The notes below the pieces were generated by a model. That model saw nothing but the letters and a program-made list of their open reading frames with translations, was not told where the DNA came from and ran no database searches. Source: an uncultured Prevotella sp. (lineage in GTDB: Bacteria; Bacteroidota; Bacteroidia; Bacteroidales; Bacteroidaceae). From it: a stretch of 16,943 nucleotides of DNA. Both the position numbers and the translations under genes were made by a program. The DNA lies in NCBI GenBank assembly GCA_934183135.1, contig CAKPRX010000049.1:1-16943 (forward strand), written 5' to 3'. How positions within the stretch are numbered: position 1 is the stretch's first letter; the number at the start of each line of letters is the position of its first letter. This document shows, in pieces, positions 1 to 7,502 of this stretch.

Positions 1-1574
1 GTGTCTATGACCTCTACGGTCTCGTCGCCGTTGACCAGTACGCCCGTGTCGCCTACCTGGCCGCCCATCTCGCCGTAGAACGGCGTGTAGTCGAGCACCA
101 GTTCGTAGAACGAGTTCTTCTTCTGGGTAACCTTGCGGTAGCGCAGGATGTGGCACTCGTACTCGGTGTAGTCGTAGCCCACAAACTGCTGGTTGCCCTC
201 GCCCACTTCTATCCAGTCGCCGTTCTCGACCGAGGCGGCGTTGCGGGCGCGCTCCTTCTGCTTCTGCATCTCGGCGTCAAACTGCTGCTCGTCGACCGTG
301 AAGCCGTGCTCGCGGCAGATAAGCTCAGTGAGGTCGAGGGGGAAGCCGTAAGTGTCAAACAGGCGGAAGGCCTGGATGCCGTCAAGCTGGGTCTTGCCCT
401 CGGCCTGGAGCTGGTCCATAGCCGCCTGGAGCATGTTGATGCCCTTCTCCAGGGTACGCAGGAACGAGTCTTCCTCCTCTTTCATGACGCGGCCTATGAG
501 TTCGCGCTGTGCGGGGAGCTCGGGGTAAGCCTGGCCCATCTCCTGGATGAGCACGGGGAGAAGCTTGTAGATGAAGGCCTCCTTCTGGCCGAGGAAGGTG
601 TATGCGTAACGGATGGCGCGGCGCAGGATACGGCGGATGACGTAGCCTGCCTTGGCGTTAGAGGGCAACTGGCCGTCGGCGATGGAGAAGGCTACGGCAC
701 GCAGGTGGTCGGCCACCACGCGCATGGCCACGTCGGTGTCCTCGTTTACCCCGTATTTCAGTCCGGTAAGGCGCTCCTCCTCGTGGATAAGCGGCTGGAA
801 GATGTCGGTATCGTAGTTAGAGTGCTTGCCCTGGAGCATGCGCACCAGGCGCTCGAAGCCCATACCGGTATCGATAACGTTCATGGACAGCGGCTCGAGG
901 CTGCCGTCGGCCTTGCGGTTGAACTGCATGAACACGATGTTCCAGATCTCGATGACCTGAGGGTCGTCCTTGTTGACAAGGTCGCGTCCGGGCACGTCGC
1001 CACGCTCGCTCTCGGGGCGCGAGTCGACGTGTATCTCGGAGCAGGGGCCACAGGGGCCTGTGTCGCCCATCTCCCAGAAGTTGTCGTGCTTGTTGCCGTT
1101 GATGATGTGGTCGGCCGGCAGGTGCTTGGCCCAGTAGCCGGCGGCCTCGTCATCGCGGGGAATATTCTCTTCGGGCGAGCCCTCGAAAACAGTAACATAC
1201 AGATCCTTGGGGTCAAGATGCAGCACGTCGACGAGATATTCCCAGGCGTAGTCGATAGCTCCCTGCTTGAAGTAGTCGCCGAAGCTCCAGTTGCCGAGCA
1301 TCTCAAACATGGTATGGTGGTAAGTGTCGTGGCCCACCTCCTCCAGGTCGTTGTGCTTGCCGCTCACGCGCAGGCATTTCTGCGAGTCGGTGCGGCGGCG
1401 GGGCTCGGGGTCCTTGGTACCCAGTATGATGTCCTTCCACTGGTTCATGCCCGCATTAGTAAACATCAGCGTGGGGTCGTCCTTGATAACCATCGGTGCC
1501 GACGGGACGATAACGTGTCCTTTAGACTCGAAGAATTTTTTGTACGAGTCACGGATTTCATTTGCTGTCATCAT
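1..1574 (-). CDS. alaS: Alanyl-tRNA synthetase, N-terminal part (cut by left edge)
   Basis: Alanine–tRNA ligase charges tRNA-Ala in the cytoplasm using ATP. About 524 codons are visible, roughly the first 60 % of a protein usually near 870 residues; the C-terminal part lies outside the window. The start reads [20 protein letters not shown], the standard AlaRS N-terminus. Class II catalytic-domain stretches follow, including [43 protein letters not shown] and [18 protein letters not shown]. The visible end ([13 protein letters not shown]) is the entry to the editing half; the editing and C-Ala domains cannot be assessed. Two adjacent ATGs (1574 and 1571) could start translation; either is plausible. 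The gene is divergent from the merR-type gene at 1686 and shares an overlapping promoter region with it. No frameshift is seen. Long open frames on the opposite strand here are antisense shadows. Confidence 0.97.
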   Translation of the reverse strand, partial: MMTANEIRDSYKKFFESKGHVIVPSAPMVIKDDPTLMFTNAGMNQWKDIILGTKDPEPRRRTDSQKCLRVSGKHNDLEEVGHDTYHHTMFEMLGNWSFGDYFKQGAIDYAWEYLVDVLHLDPKDLYVTVFEGSPEENIPRDDEAAGYWAKHLPADHIINGNKHDNFWEMGDTGPCGPCSEIHVDSRPESERGDVPGRDLVNKDDPQVIEIWNIVFMQFNRKADGSLEPLSMNVIDTGMGFERLVRMLQGKHSNYDTDIFQPLIHEEERLTGLKYGVNEDTDVAMRVVADHLRAVAFSIADGQLPSNAKAGYVIRRILRRAIRYAYTFLGQKEAFIYKLLPVLIQEMGQAYPELPAQRELIGRVMKEEEDSFLRTLEKGINMLQAAMDQLQAEGKTQLDGIQAFRLFDTYGFPLDLTELICREHGFTVDEQQFDAEMQKQKERARNAASVENGDWIEVGEGNQQFVGYDYTEYECHILRYRKVTQKKNSFYELVLDYTPFYGEMGGQVGDTGVLVNGDETVEVID

Positions 1575-1625
1575 ATTTGTTTTTGCTTTAATATGCTTTA
1601 TAATTCCATCTTTTTCCAAAAACTC

Positions 1626-1656
1626 TTGCAAAGATACCAAGAAATGCGTATTTTTG
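1626..1656 (+). promoter_or_regulatory. Bacteroidetes-type promoter of the merR-like gene
   Basis: TTGC (1626-1629), 19 bases, then TATTTTTG (1649-1656), matching TTG / TAnnTTTG. Transcription would begin near 1663, giving a 5' leader of only about 20 bases before the ATG at 1686. The -33 element shares a base with the -7 element of the opposing alaS promoter, and the -7 element ends inside the alaS -33 element. Confidence 0.7.
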
Positions 1657-1659
1657 CAA
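1629..1659 (-). promoter_or_regulatory. Bacteroidetes-type promoter of alaS
   Basis: On the minus strand TTGC (1659-1656) is followed after 19 bases by TATCTTTG (1636-1629), matching the Bacteroidetes primary sigma factor pattern TTG / TAnnTTTG. It would start transcription near 1622, about 50 bases before the alaS ATG. It overlaps the promoter of the divergent gene almost completely. Confidence 0.7.
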
Positions 1660-1685
1660 GTAATTGTATAAAAAGGTGCAAATAA

Positions 1686-2033
1686 ATGCTTACTAAGAAC
1701 AAGGAGCTCAAGCTCTATTACTCTATCAAGGAGGCTGCTCAGCTACTGGGTGTTAACGAGAGCACTCTGCGCTACTGGGAGAAAGAGTTCCCACAGCTCA
1801 GGCCTAAGACGCAGGCGCTCAACAAGGTGCGCCAGTACACGGCCGAGGACTTGGAGCTGCTCAAGACCATCTACAGCCTGGTCAAGGTGCGTGGCTTCAA
1901 GTTGGCCGCCGCCCGTAAGATGCTGGTAGAGAACCGCAAGGGCGTAGACAAGAGCAGCGAGGTGCTGGAAACGCTCCTCTCTGTGCGCAGTCAGCTACAG
2001 GAGCTGAAGCGCCACCTCTCGGGCATCGTGTAG
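1686..2033 (+). CDS. Small MerR-family transcriptional regulator
   Basis: A 115-residue protein made almost entirely of a MerR-type winged helix-turn-helix. Residues 11-32 ([20 protein letters not shown]…) form the DNA-reading helices, R49-Q-Y51 begins the wing, and residues 55-80 ([19 protein letters not shown]…) form the second helix pair. Residues 92-112 are a short amphipathic, probably coiled-coil dimerisation helix. There is no C-terminal effector domain and no Cys cluster for metal sensing, so the inducer cannot be guessed. In Bacteroidetes a MerR-like gene of this size commonly sits beside alaS (family knowledge). The divergent, overlapping promoters would let it affect both genes (inference). 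Translation starts at the first ATG after the promoter; the SIKEAA motif fixes the frame. Confidence 0.9.
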   Translation: MLTKNKELKLYYSIKEAAQLLGVNESTLRYWEKEFPQLRPKTQALNKVRQYTAEDLELLKTIYSLVKVRGFKLAAARKMLVENRKGVDKSSEVLETLLSVRSQLQELKRHLSGIV

Positions 2034-2097
2034 TGGGGCAGGGAGAAAGCATAATGACAAGTCTGGCTGGCACAGGCGTGGCCGCTGGAATAAGCAG

Positions 2098-2140
2098 AAA
2101 CCGTGATACCGGCGCTGATGGCCGTTGTCGCGGTTTTATC
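2098..2140 (+). terminator. Probable intrinsic terminator after the merR-like gene
   Basis: AAACCGTGA (2098-2106) pairs with TCGCGGTTT (2128-2136) with one G·U, and an inner CGGC/GCCG (2110-2113, 2121-2124) tightens the loop. TTATC follows at once, giving a short U-rich tail. It lies 65 bases past the merR-like stop. The same bases contain TATCTTTG (2137-2144), a match to a -7 promoter element, so a new transcript might also begin here. Confidence 0.5.
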
Positions 2141-2326
2141 TTTGTACGCTCTGGCCCTAAGCCGTTGCGCTTTCTGCACGCATGGCTCATACGGGGGGTG
2201 CGGTGGCCGTCGTGGTCGCGTGCCGCAGAGGCCATGACGGTTGGGGGGCGTGGCCGTTATGGGAAATGGCATGGACTCTGTCGTTGTTATAACCATGGTA
2301 CGAATCGTGGAAAAACCTTTACACGC

Positions 2327-2376
2327 GGCTGTATATTTATGCAAAACGAGTGGCGTTTCTGTATAAATATACAGCC
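2327..2376. repeat. Paired TGYATAWWTATRCA sites forming an inverted repeat (R1)
   Basis: GGCTGTATATTTAT (2327-2340) pairs perfectly with ATAAATATACAGCC (2363-2376). The arms contain two self-palindromic 14-mers, TGTATATTTATGCA (2330-2343) and TGTATAAATATACA (2360-2373), whose centres are 30 bp apart. Each fits the shape of an arginine-repressor (ARG) box, TGNATNNNNATNCA. That resemblance is only a lead. The block could be a protein-binding pair or an RNA/DNA hairpin. Confidence 0.65.
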
Positions 2377-2563
2377 ATAACGGCCGTTCTTCGGGGCATA
2401 ATTCTCGAAAATTTTCATCAAACCAGGACGATTTTTGGGGTCATCGGGGGCGTTTGCGGTCATCGTTCGGGCTGTAAAAGTAACAACCTTTTACAAAATA
2501 GGGGCGTTTGGTACCTTTTTCGCCGCTATTTTCGGCTCTTCCAGGGATGATTTTCGGGGTCGC

Positions 2564-2628
2564 CGCGATGGTCATTTTTTTGCTCGCGATGGTCATTACG
2601 ATTCTAATGACCATCGCGAGCAAAAAAA
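2564..2628. repeat. Long palindrome with three ATGACCATCGCG half-sites (R1)
   Basis: A 24-bp perfect stem (2575-2598 with 2605-2628, loop CGATTC) made of T7, then GCTCGCGATGGTCATTA, and its complement. An extra CGCGATGGTCAT (2564-2575) lies 21 bp upstream of the same motif in the left arm (2585-2596), two helical turns away. The T tract is 5' and the A tract 3' on both strands, the wrong polarity for an intrinsic terminator. Confidence 0.85.
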
Positions 2629-2742
2629 AGCCGTTTCCGGGTGGTCAGAAAATGGCGGTTTTCGCCACCGCCACCCCCTCGGCGAGCGTACAGACAAAAT
2701 ATAAAAGGTTAAAAGGGTCTTGGCGGATGCCAAAACGCTAAA

Positions 2743-2760
2743 AATGTATATTTATACATT
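2743..2760. repeat. Third TGYATAWWTATRCA palindrome of R1
   Basis: AATGTATA and TATACATT are perfect 8-bp arms around a central TT. The centre is 150 bp from the centre of the long palindrome; the matching distance in R2 is 151 bp. It is followed by a conserved ATCRGAAAAA stretch. Confidence 0.7.
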
Positions 2761-2795
2761 ATCAGAAAAAACTTTACGATACGCATTGGCTAATT

Positions 2796-2970
2796 AAAGG
2801 TAAAAAGGTAAAAAAGTAAAAGGGTAAAAAGGGCTGCAGGATGACTATGGTGGCAAATGGGATGAGCGTTACAGCGCTCATGCCCGCTGTCGCACACACC
2901 CTTAGAAGGCCAGAGGCACACACAGGGAGCGCTTTTTACTTTTTTACCCTTTTGTCTTTTTACTTTTCCA
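2796..2970. repeat. GGTAAAAA purine-tract inverted repeat with internal hairpin
   Basis: A run of 6-8 bp units of the type GGTAAAAA/AGTAAAA (2796-2833) is mirrored about 100 bp later by a pyrimidine run (2936-2970, TACTTTTTTACCCTTTTG…). Between them GGGATGAGCG (2859-2868) pairs with CGCTCATGCCC (2875-2885), one bulge, loop TTACAG. The same purine repeats form a tight perfect hairpin at the end of R2, so they belong to the element. Strong strand asymmetry of purines is evident. Confidence 0.6.
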
Positions 2971-3055
2971 AGCCTGGAATGGAGTCCCCGTCGGCTGTGG
3001 CACAGTGGGGTGGGCTGTCCGGGGGTACAGGCTGAGAGCCGCGGCGTGCCGGCCG

Positions 3056-5326
3056 TCAGTTGATGCGCATCACCTCCTGCAGTCCGTCAACTTTCTTCAG
3101 TTTCTCCATAATCAGCTTGACGTCGCTTCGGTCGTGTACGCGCAGCTCTATAGTGCCGTCGAATATGCCCTTGTCGGCCGTGATGGTCACCTTGTGGATG
3201 TTGATGTCCAGCTCGTCGGTGATGACCTTAGCCACGTCGAGTATCATGCCCTTGCGGTCTATACCCTTGATCTCTATCGTAGCGTCGAAGAACAGCAGGC
3301 GGTGCATGTCCCACTTGGCGTCGAGTATGCGGTTGCCAAAGCTGGTCTTGAGCTTGCTGGCCACCGGGCAGTTGCGCTTGTGTATCTCGATGTGGTTCTT
3401 GTTGTCTATATATCCCAGGATGTCGTCGCCGGGGATAGGGTGGCAGCAGTGGCGGAACACGTACTTGCTGATATGCTCCTCGTTGATGATGCACGGTTTC
3501 TTCTTGTTGAAACCATCCTTGACCGTAAACGGCTCGGCGGGAGCTATGGGCTCGCTCTTCCTGTCCTTGCTCAGGTTCAGGAAGGGCACATACTTCTTCC
3601 AGCCCGTGGTGACACTGCTCTTCTTGTCTTTCTCGTTGAGCTTGGCCAGGTCTTTCTCGCCCAGGATGATGGTTCGCTCGCCGATGGAGAGAAACAGGTC
3701 CTCGTGCTTGGACAGGTCGTGATACTCGCAGAGCTTGTCCAGGTTCGAGGTGGTAGGCGCCAGCTCATTCTTCTGTAGCCAGTCGTTCAGGATGGTCTCT
3801 CCCCGCTTCTGTATCTCCCTGTTCTCGCGGCGCAGGATGGCCTGTATCTTGCCCTTGGCCTTGGCGGTAGACACAAAGTTGATCCACGAGGGCTGTACAT
3901 GCTGCGCCTTGGAAGCCAATATCTCTACCTGGTCGCCACTCTGCAGCTTGTGGCTCAGCGGCACCAGCTTGTGGTTTACCTTGGCCCCTATGCAGTGGCT
4001 GCCCAGGAAGGTGTGTATCTGGAAGGCGAAGTCGAGTGCCGTACAGCCGGCGGGCATGGTCTTGATTTCGCCCTTGGGCGTGAAGACGAATATCTCCGAG
4101 GCAAAGAGGTTGAGCTTGATGGCATCTAAGAAGTCCATGGCATCGGGCTGCGGGTCGTCCAGTATCTCCTTGATGGTTCGCAGCCAGTTGTTCAGTTCGC
4201 CCTCGTCTTCCTGGATGTCGCCCCCCTCCTTGTACTTCCAGTGCGCGGCAAACCCTTGCTCTGCTATTTCGTCCATACGGTCCGACCGTATCTGTACTTC
4301 TATCCACCGTCCCTGTTTACTCATCAGCGTGACGTGCAGAGCCTGGTAACCGTTGGCCTTGGGATGGTTGAGCCAGTCGCGCAGACGGTCGGGGTGCGAC
4401 TTGTAAATCTTGCTGATGGCCACGTAGATGTTGAAGCACTCGTTGATTTCCTCCTCGCGCACCTTGGGGGTGAAGATGATGCGCACGGCGAGTATGTCGT
4501 ATATCTCGTCAAAGGTCACGTGCTTGGTCTGCATCTTGTTCCAGATGGAGTAGGGGCTCTTTACACGTGCGATAATCTTGTACTTTACCCCGGCGGCATC
4601 GAGCGACTGGCGGATGGGCGCCGTGAAGTCCTCAAAGAGTTTGTCGCGCTGCTCCTTGGTAAAGTTCAGCTTGTTAGTGATGTTGGCGTATTCTTCAGGG
4701 TGTTCAAACTTGAAACTCAGGTTCTCCAGCTCGGTCTTAATCTTGTTGAGCCCTAACCTGTTGGCCAGCGGGGCATAGATGTAGAGCGTCTCGCCGGCTA
4801 TCTTGTACTGCTTGTTGGCCGGCTGTGATGCCAGGGTGCGCATGTTGTGCAGCCGGTCGCAAATCTTGATGAGTATGACGCGTATGTCATCGCTCATGGT
4901 GAGCAGCAGCTTCTTGAAATTCTCGGCCTGGGCCGATGCGTGCTCGCCAAAGATGCCTCCGCTTATCTTGGTGAGGCCGTCTACTATCTGGGCTATCTTC
5001 GGGCCGAAGATGTTCTCTATGTCCTCGACGGTATAGTCGGTGTCCTCGACCACATCGTGCAGCAGGGCCGCGCTGATGCTGGTAGACCCTAAGCCCATCT
5101 CCTCGCAGGCTATCTGGGCCACGGCTATGGGGTGCAGGATGTAAGGCTCGCCAGACAGCCTCTTTACCCCCTTGTGTGCCTGGCGGGCAAAGTTGAAAGC
5201 CTTGTTGATGATGTCTATCTTCTTTCGGTGCCTGGAGGCCAGATAGGTTTCCTTCAGATGCTGAAAGGCATCATCTACCATTTTCTCTTCCAACTCTTCC
5301 TTGGTTTTAGGTTGCTGCGTGTCCAT
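3056..5326 (-). CDS. rel: Bifunctional (p)ppGpp synthetase/hydrolase, Rel/SpoT family
   Basis: A 756-residue long RSH enzyme that makes and breaks the stringent-response alarmone (p)ppGpp, normally on ribosomes. The N-terminal HD hydrolase keeps its metal ligands: H65 (ILHP), H90-D91 (LLHDVVEDT) and D157 (KICDRLHNMRT), so hydrolysis should work. The synthetase domain (about 230-365) has FDEIYDILAVR (272-282), ANGYQALHVTL (324-334) and catalytic-type E343 in IEVQIR, so synthesis should also work. A TGS domain (411-472), a Cys-containing zinc-finger-like segment (C627, C628, C653) and a C-terminal ACT domain (682-756) complete the standard layout. It is the last gene of the minus-strand cluster, 32 bases after the transglycosylase, with no own promoter visible in that gap. 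In Bacteroidetes one long RSH normally carries both activities (family knowledge). Confidence 0.97.
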   Translation of the reverse strand: MDTQQPKTKEELEEKMVDDAFQHLKETYLASRHRKKIDIINKAFNFARQAHKGVKRLSGEPYILHPIAVAQIACEEMGLGSTSISAALLHDVVEDTDYTVEDIENIFGPKIAQIVDGLTKISGGIFGEHASAQAENFKKLLLTMSDDIRVILIKICDRLHNMRTLASQPANKQYKIAGETLYIYAPLANRLGLNKIKTELENLSFKFEHPEEYANITNKLNFTKEQRDKLFEDFTAPIRQSLDAAGVKYKIIARVKSPYSIWNKMQTKHVTFDEIYDILAVRIIFTPKVREEEINECFNIYVAISKIYKSHPDRLRDWLNHPKANGYQALHVTLMSKQGRWIEVQIRSDRMDEIAEQGFAAHWKYKEGGDIQEDEGELNNWLRTIKEILDDPQPDAMDFLDAIKLNLFASEIFVFTPKGEIKTMPAGCTALDFAFQIHTFLGSHCIGAKVNHKLVPLSHKLQSGDQVEILASKAQHVQPSWINFVSTAKAKGKIQAILRRENREIQKRGETILNDWLQKNELAPTTSNLDKLCEYHDLSKHEDLFLSIGERTIILGEKDLAKLNEKDKKSSVTTGWKKYVPFLNLSKDRKSEPIAPAEPFTVKDGFNKKKPCIINEEHISKYVFRHCCHPIPGDDILGYIDNKNHIEIHKRNCPVASKLKTSFGNRILDAKWDMHRLLFFDATIEIKGIDRKGMILDVAKVITDELDINIHKVTITADKGIFDGTIELRVHDRSDVKLIMEKLKKVDGLQEVMRIN

Positions 5327-5358
5327 GATGGTACCCTTTATGTGAAACAGGTGAATAG

Positions 5359-6675
5359 TTACTTGACCCTAATCTTCTTGCCGGCGCGTATGCTGCTGCC
5401 GCTAATCTTGTTGAGCTTCTTCAGGCGCGCCACGGTGGTGTGGTTGCGCTCGGCTATCTCGGAGAGGGTGTCGCCGTTGCGTACCGTTACGTTCTTGCCG
5501 CCTTTCTTTCTGCGGCTCCTGGACTTAGACTTGCTCTTCGAGCGGCTCTTGGTCGACTTGGTGTAGACCGGTGTGTCCTCGTTGACCTTTACCTCGCTGC
5601 GCTTGGTAAGCAGCTCGTCGGTATTGTAGGCATAGATGGAGTCTTCCTTGTCTATGAAGTTAGTGATGAGGGTCGAGGGAAGTTTCAGGGTCGACGGCTG
5701 CGAGCTGCCGTTGATGATATTGCGCCTATACTGCGGGTTGAGCTCCTGTATCTGGGCTATGTCCATGTTCAGCACCTTGGCTATCTGCTCGAAGTGTATA
5801 TCGCGAGTCACCATGACGGTGTCGGTCTTTGCCGGCAGGTCGGTCTCCATCGGGCAGATATTGTGGTCACAGTAGTAGGTCATTATGTAGTTGGCCGCGA
5901 TAAACGCCGGCACGTAGCCGCGTGTCTCCTTGGGCAGATAGGGGTATATCTCCCAGTAGTCGTTCTTCCCCTTGGACCGGTGGATGGCCTTGTTTATCTT
6001 GTCGGGCCCTGCGTTGTAAGCCGCGATGACCAGGTTCCAGTCGCCGAATATCTTGTAGAGGTCGCTCAGGTACCGGGCGGCCGCATACGATGCCTTGATG
6101 GGGTCACGGCGCTCGTCTACGAGCGAGTTGATTTCCAGACCATAGTTCTTGCCCGTCTTGAGCATGAACTGCCACAGTCCCGTGGCGCCTACCCGTGACA
6201 CCGCCTTGGGGTTGAGGGCCGACTCGATGACAGGCAGGTACTTCAGCTCTAAGGGCAGCCCGTAAGTCTCGAGCGCCTGCTCAAAGATAGGCATATAGAA
6301 GTTCTGCGCACCGAGCATGTAGCTTACGGAGCGGCGCAGGCGGTTGCTATAGCGGTCTATGAACTTCTGGACGATGTCGTTGTAAGGCATCTCGATAACT
6401 GACGGGATGCGCTTCAGCCGGCTGATGTATTCCTCCTTAGTATATATAGGGTTCACGTCGGGCATGTTGCAGTCGGATGCCGGCTTCATATACGTCTTCG
6501 AGTTGTATAGGTACAGCAGGCTGTCCACTTCTGACAGCATACCTTCTGGCAGTTCGATAACTTCCTGTTTGCCCTTGTTGTCTGTAACGGTTATTTCGGT
6601 TTCGTTGTTCTGTGCCCGGAGGGTGGCCGTGGCACTCAGTATCATCAGGGCGATTATCGTATATATCTTCTTCAT
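5359..6675 (-). CDS. Secreted lytic transglycosylase with two LysM domains (MltD-like)
   Basis: A 438-residue periplasmic enzyme expected to cut peptidoglycan between MurNAc and GlcNAc with formation of anhydro-MurNAc. Residues 1-21 form a signal peptide ending LRA|Q, with no lipobox Cys. The SLT fold (about 125-265) shows the catalytic Glu as E151 in PVIESALNPKAVSRVG, then GATGLWQFM (163-171) and AAYNAGPDKI (218-227). A first LysM-like segment spans about 287-332 and a clear C-terminal LysM spans 396-437 (VRNGDTLSEIAERNHTTVARL…). They are joined by a Ser/Lys/Arg linker (373-394) that may bind polyanionic wall or nucleic acid. It lies between DUF5683 (77-base gap) and rel (32-base gap). I leave the symbol empty because MltD in E. 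coli is a lipoprotein, whereas this protein has no lipobox. Confidence 0.93.
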   Translation of the reverse strand: MKKIYTIIALMILSATATLRAQNNETEITVTDNKGKQEVIELPEGMLSEVDSLLYLYNSKTYMKPASDCNMPDVNPIYTKEEYISRLKRIPSVIEMPYNDIVQKFIDRYSNRLRRSVSYMLGAQNFYMPIFEQALETYGLPLELKYLPVIESALNPKAVSRVGATGLWQFMLKTGKNYGLEINSLVDERRDPIKASYAAARYLSDLYKIFGDWNLVIAAYNAGPDKINKAIHRSKGKNDYWEIYPYLPKETRGYVPAFIAANYIMTYYCDHNICPMETDLPAKTDTVMVTRDIHFEQIAKVLNMDIAQIQELNPQYRRNIINGSSQPSTLKLPSTLITNFIDKEDSIYAYNTDELLTKRSEVKVNEDTPVYTKSTKSRSKSKSKSRSRRKKGGKNVTVRNGDTLSEIAERNHTTVARLKKLNKISGSSIRAGKKIRVK

Positions 6676-6752
6676 TACTATGGCGGGTCTTTTCGTGCAG
6701 ACTCTAATTAAATATGTTGCTTAAAATAATAATTTCACTTGTGGAAGGGGAG

Positions 6753-7496
6753 TTAGAACGTCAGGCTGCACTGCAGGCCGATGGCCGAGGAACTCAGCGG
6801 ACTGGCCGAGGCCCACTCCTGTCTGTTCTTGATGACCGATGGCGACACCCTGAGGCTCAGGTCCTTGGAAATGTCAAACTCGGAGAGCGACGCGTCTACG
6901 TAGGCATCTACTACCGACAGCAGGTACACGCCTACCATGGCGAATACGCTCAGGTCGCGCCACTTGCGGTAGCGGTCCTTGCGGTTCTTGAACAGTCGTT
7001 GATAATATTCGCGGTTGCTGTCGTCTATCTTGCTGCCTAAATAGAGAAACTGGTTGTAGCTCTGAGTATTGGGGTCGTTGTCCATCAGGTCCATATAAGC
7101 CTGGGCGTAGTCCTTGTACATCATGTTGTTCCATCGCAGGGCGTAGGCACAGCCTACAAAACCACCGTACACGATGGGCAACTTCCAGTACTTCCTGTTG
7201 TATATCTGGCCGGCACCCGGCAATACCAGGGCGAGCCACAGTGCGCGCTTGGCCTCGGGCCGCCATGTGGCCCAGTCTCGCTTGGGCTTGGCTTTCAGCG
7301 TGTCGGCACTCTTGGCCGCCAACGTGTCCTGCTGTAGGACTGTCAGCGTGTCAGCATGCTTCACTGAGTCCTTGGCCATCATGTGCCGGCCGGTCACCTT
7401 GGCGGTGTCGGCACGCTGCGCGTAAACTGCTGTAGGCAAGGCCGTCCACACGACGGCTGCCATGAGTATCAGACCTAACTTGTGGATTATCTTCAC
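6753..7496 (-). CDS. DUF5683 envelope protein encoded between parB and the transglycosylase
   Basis: A 247-residue protein of unknown function recognised as the DUF5683 type common in Bacteroidetes. Residues 1-26 are a signal peptide (…LPTAVYA|Q). A Thr/Asp/Ala/Lys-rich stretch follows (27-72). The conserved core has two likely membrane segments, about 84-120 (ALWLALVLPGAGQIYNRKYW…) and 183-203 (SVFAMVGVYLLSVVDAYVDA). Between them is a charged, Tyr/Asn-rich loop with NNMMYKDYAQAYMD and REYYQRLFKNRKDRYRKWRD. The last 40 residues are polar with no known motif. It begins 6 bases after parB and is therefore probably co-translated with it. Its conserved place next to chromosome-partition and wall-cutting genes suggests an envelope role tied to growth or division; this is inference. 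Confidence 0.85.
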   Translation of the reverse strand: MKIIHKLGLILMAAVVWTALPTAVYAQRADTAKVTGRHMMAKDSVKHADTLTVLQQDTLAAKSADTLKAKPKRDWATWRPEAKRALWLALVLPGAGQIYNRKYWKLPIVYGGFVGCAYALRWNNMMYKDYAQAYMDLMDNDPNTQSYNQFLYLGSKIDDSNREYYQRLFKNRKDRYRKWRDLSVFAMVGVYLLSVVDAYVDASLSEFDISKDLSLRVSPSVIKNRQEWASASPLSSSAIGLQCSLTF

Positions 7497-7502
7497 CGTG
7501 CG

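Larger units (their letters stand above)
2252..2833 (+). repeat. Intergenic structured repeat, copy R1
   Basis: About 580 bp of gene-free DNA aligned along its whole length with the reverse complement of 13866-14448 (copy R2). Identity by eye is roughly 70 %, rising to near 100 % in blocks such as AAAAACCTTTACAC (2311-2324), CGGGGCATAATT, CAAACCAGGAC, the palindrome at 2564-2628 and GGCTAATTAAAGGTAAAAA near 2788. The order is: paired 14-bp palindromes (2330-2343, 2360-2373), 24-bp stem palindrome (2575-2628), a third 14-bp palindrome (2745-2758), then GGTAAAAA-type purine repeats. No reading frame keeps its register between the copies, so it is probably not coding. It has no transposase and no clear terminal inverted repeats. 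The rest of the gap 2034-3055 holds the terminator at 2098 and the hairpins listed separately; I see no gene in it. Confidence 0.85.

Noticed and set aside
150..1685. A 511-codon open frame on the plus strand opposite alaS
   Set aside because: It is exactly antisense to an intact, clearly recognisable alaS and arises from the GC-biased third positions; its Leu/Val/His-rich translation has no motif.
2033..2380. A 115-codon frame running from the merR stop into R1, and a 117-codon antisense frame (1991-2344)
   Set aside because: The antisense frame shares HKYTA-CKGFS with the R2 strand for about 30 codons, but changes are not concentrated at third codon positions and the frames then diverge; it reflects DNA-level similarity.
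2575..2628. Long palindrome as a bidirectional terminator between convergent genes
   Set aside because: Each strand reads T tract–stem–A tract; an intrinsic terminator needs the U tract after the stem.
2841..3035. A 64-codon plus-strand frame before rel
   Set aside because: It covers the purine/pyrimidine inverted repeat and a hairpin; the Phe-rich middle is the pyrimidine tract in translation.
3005..3778. Long plus-strand frames opposite rel, also at 3735-4349, 4241-4756, 5440-6198, 7977-8447 and 8454-9044
   Set aside because: All are shadows of the minus-strand genes rel, transglycosylase, parB and parA, with no start context or family signature.
4516..4571. CACGTG cores in rel considered as parS sites
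   Set aside because: The flanking bases do not make the TTNCACGTGNAA-type palindrome; the cores are coding sequence.
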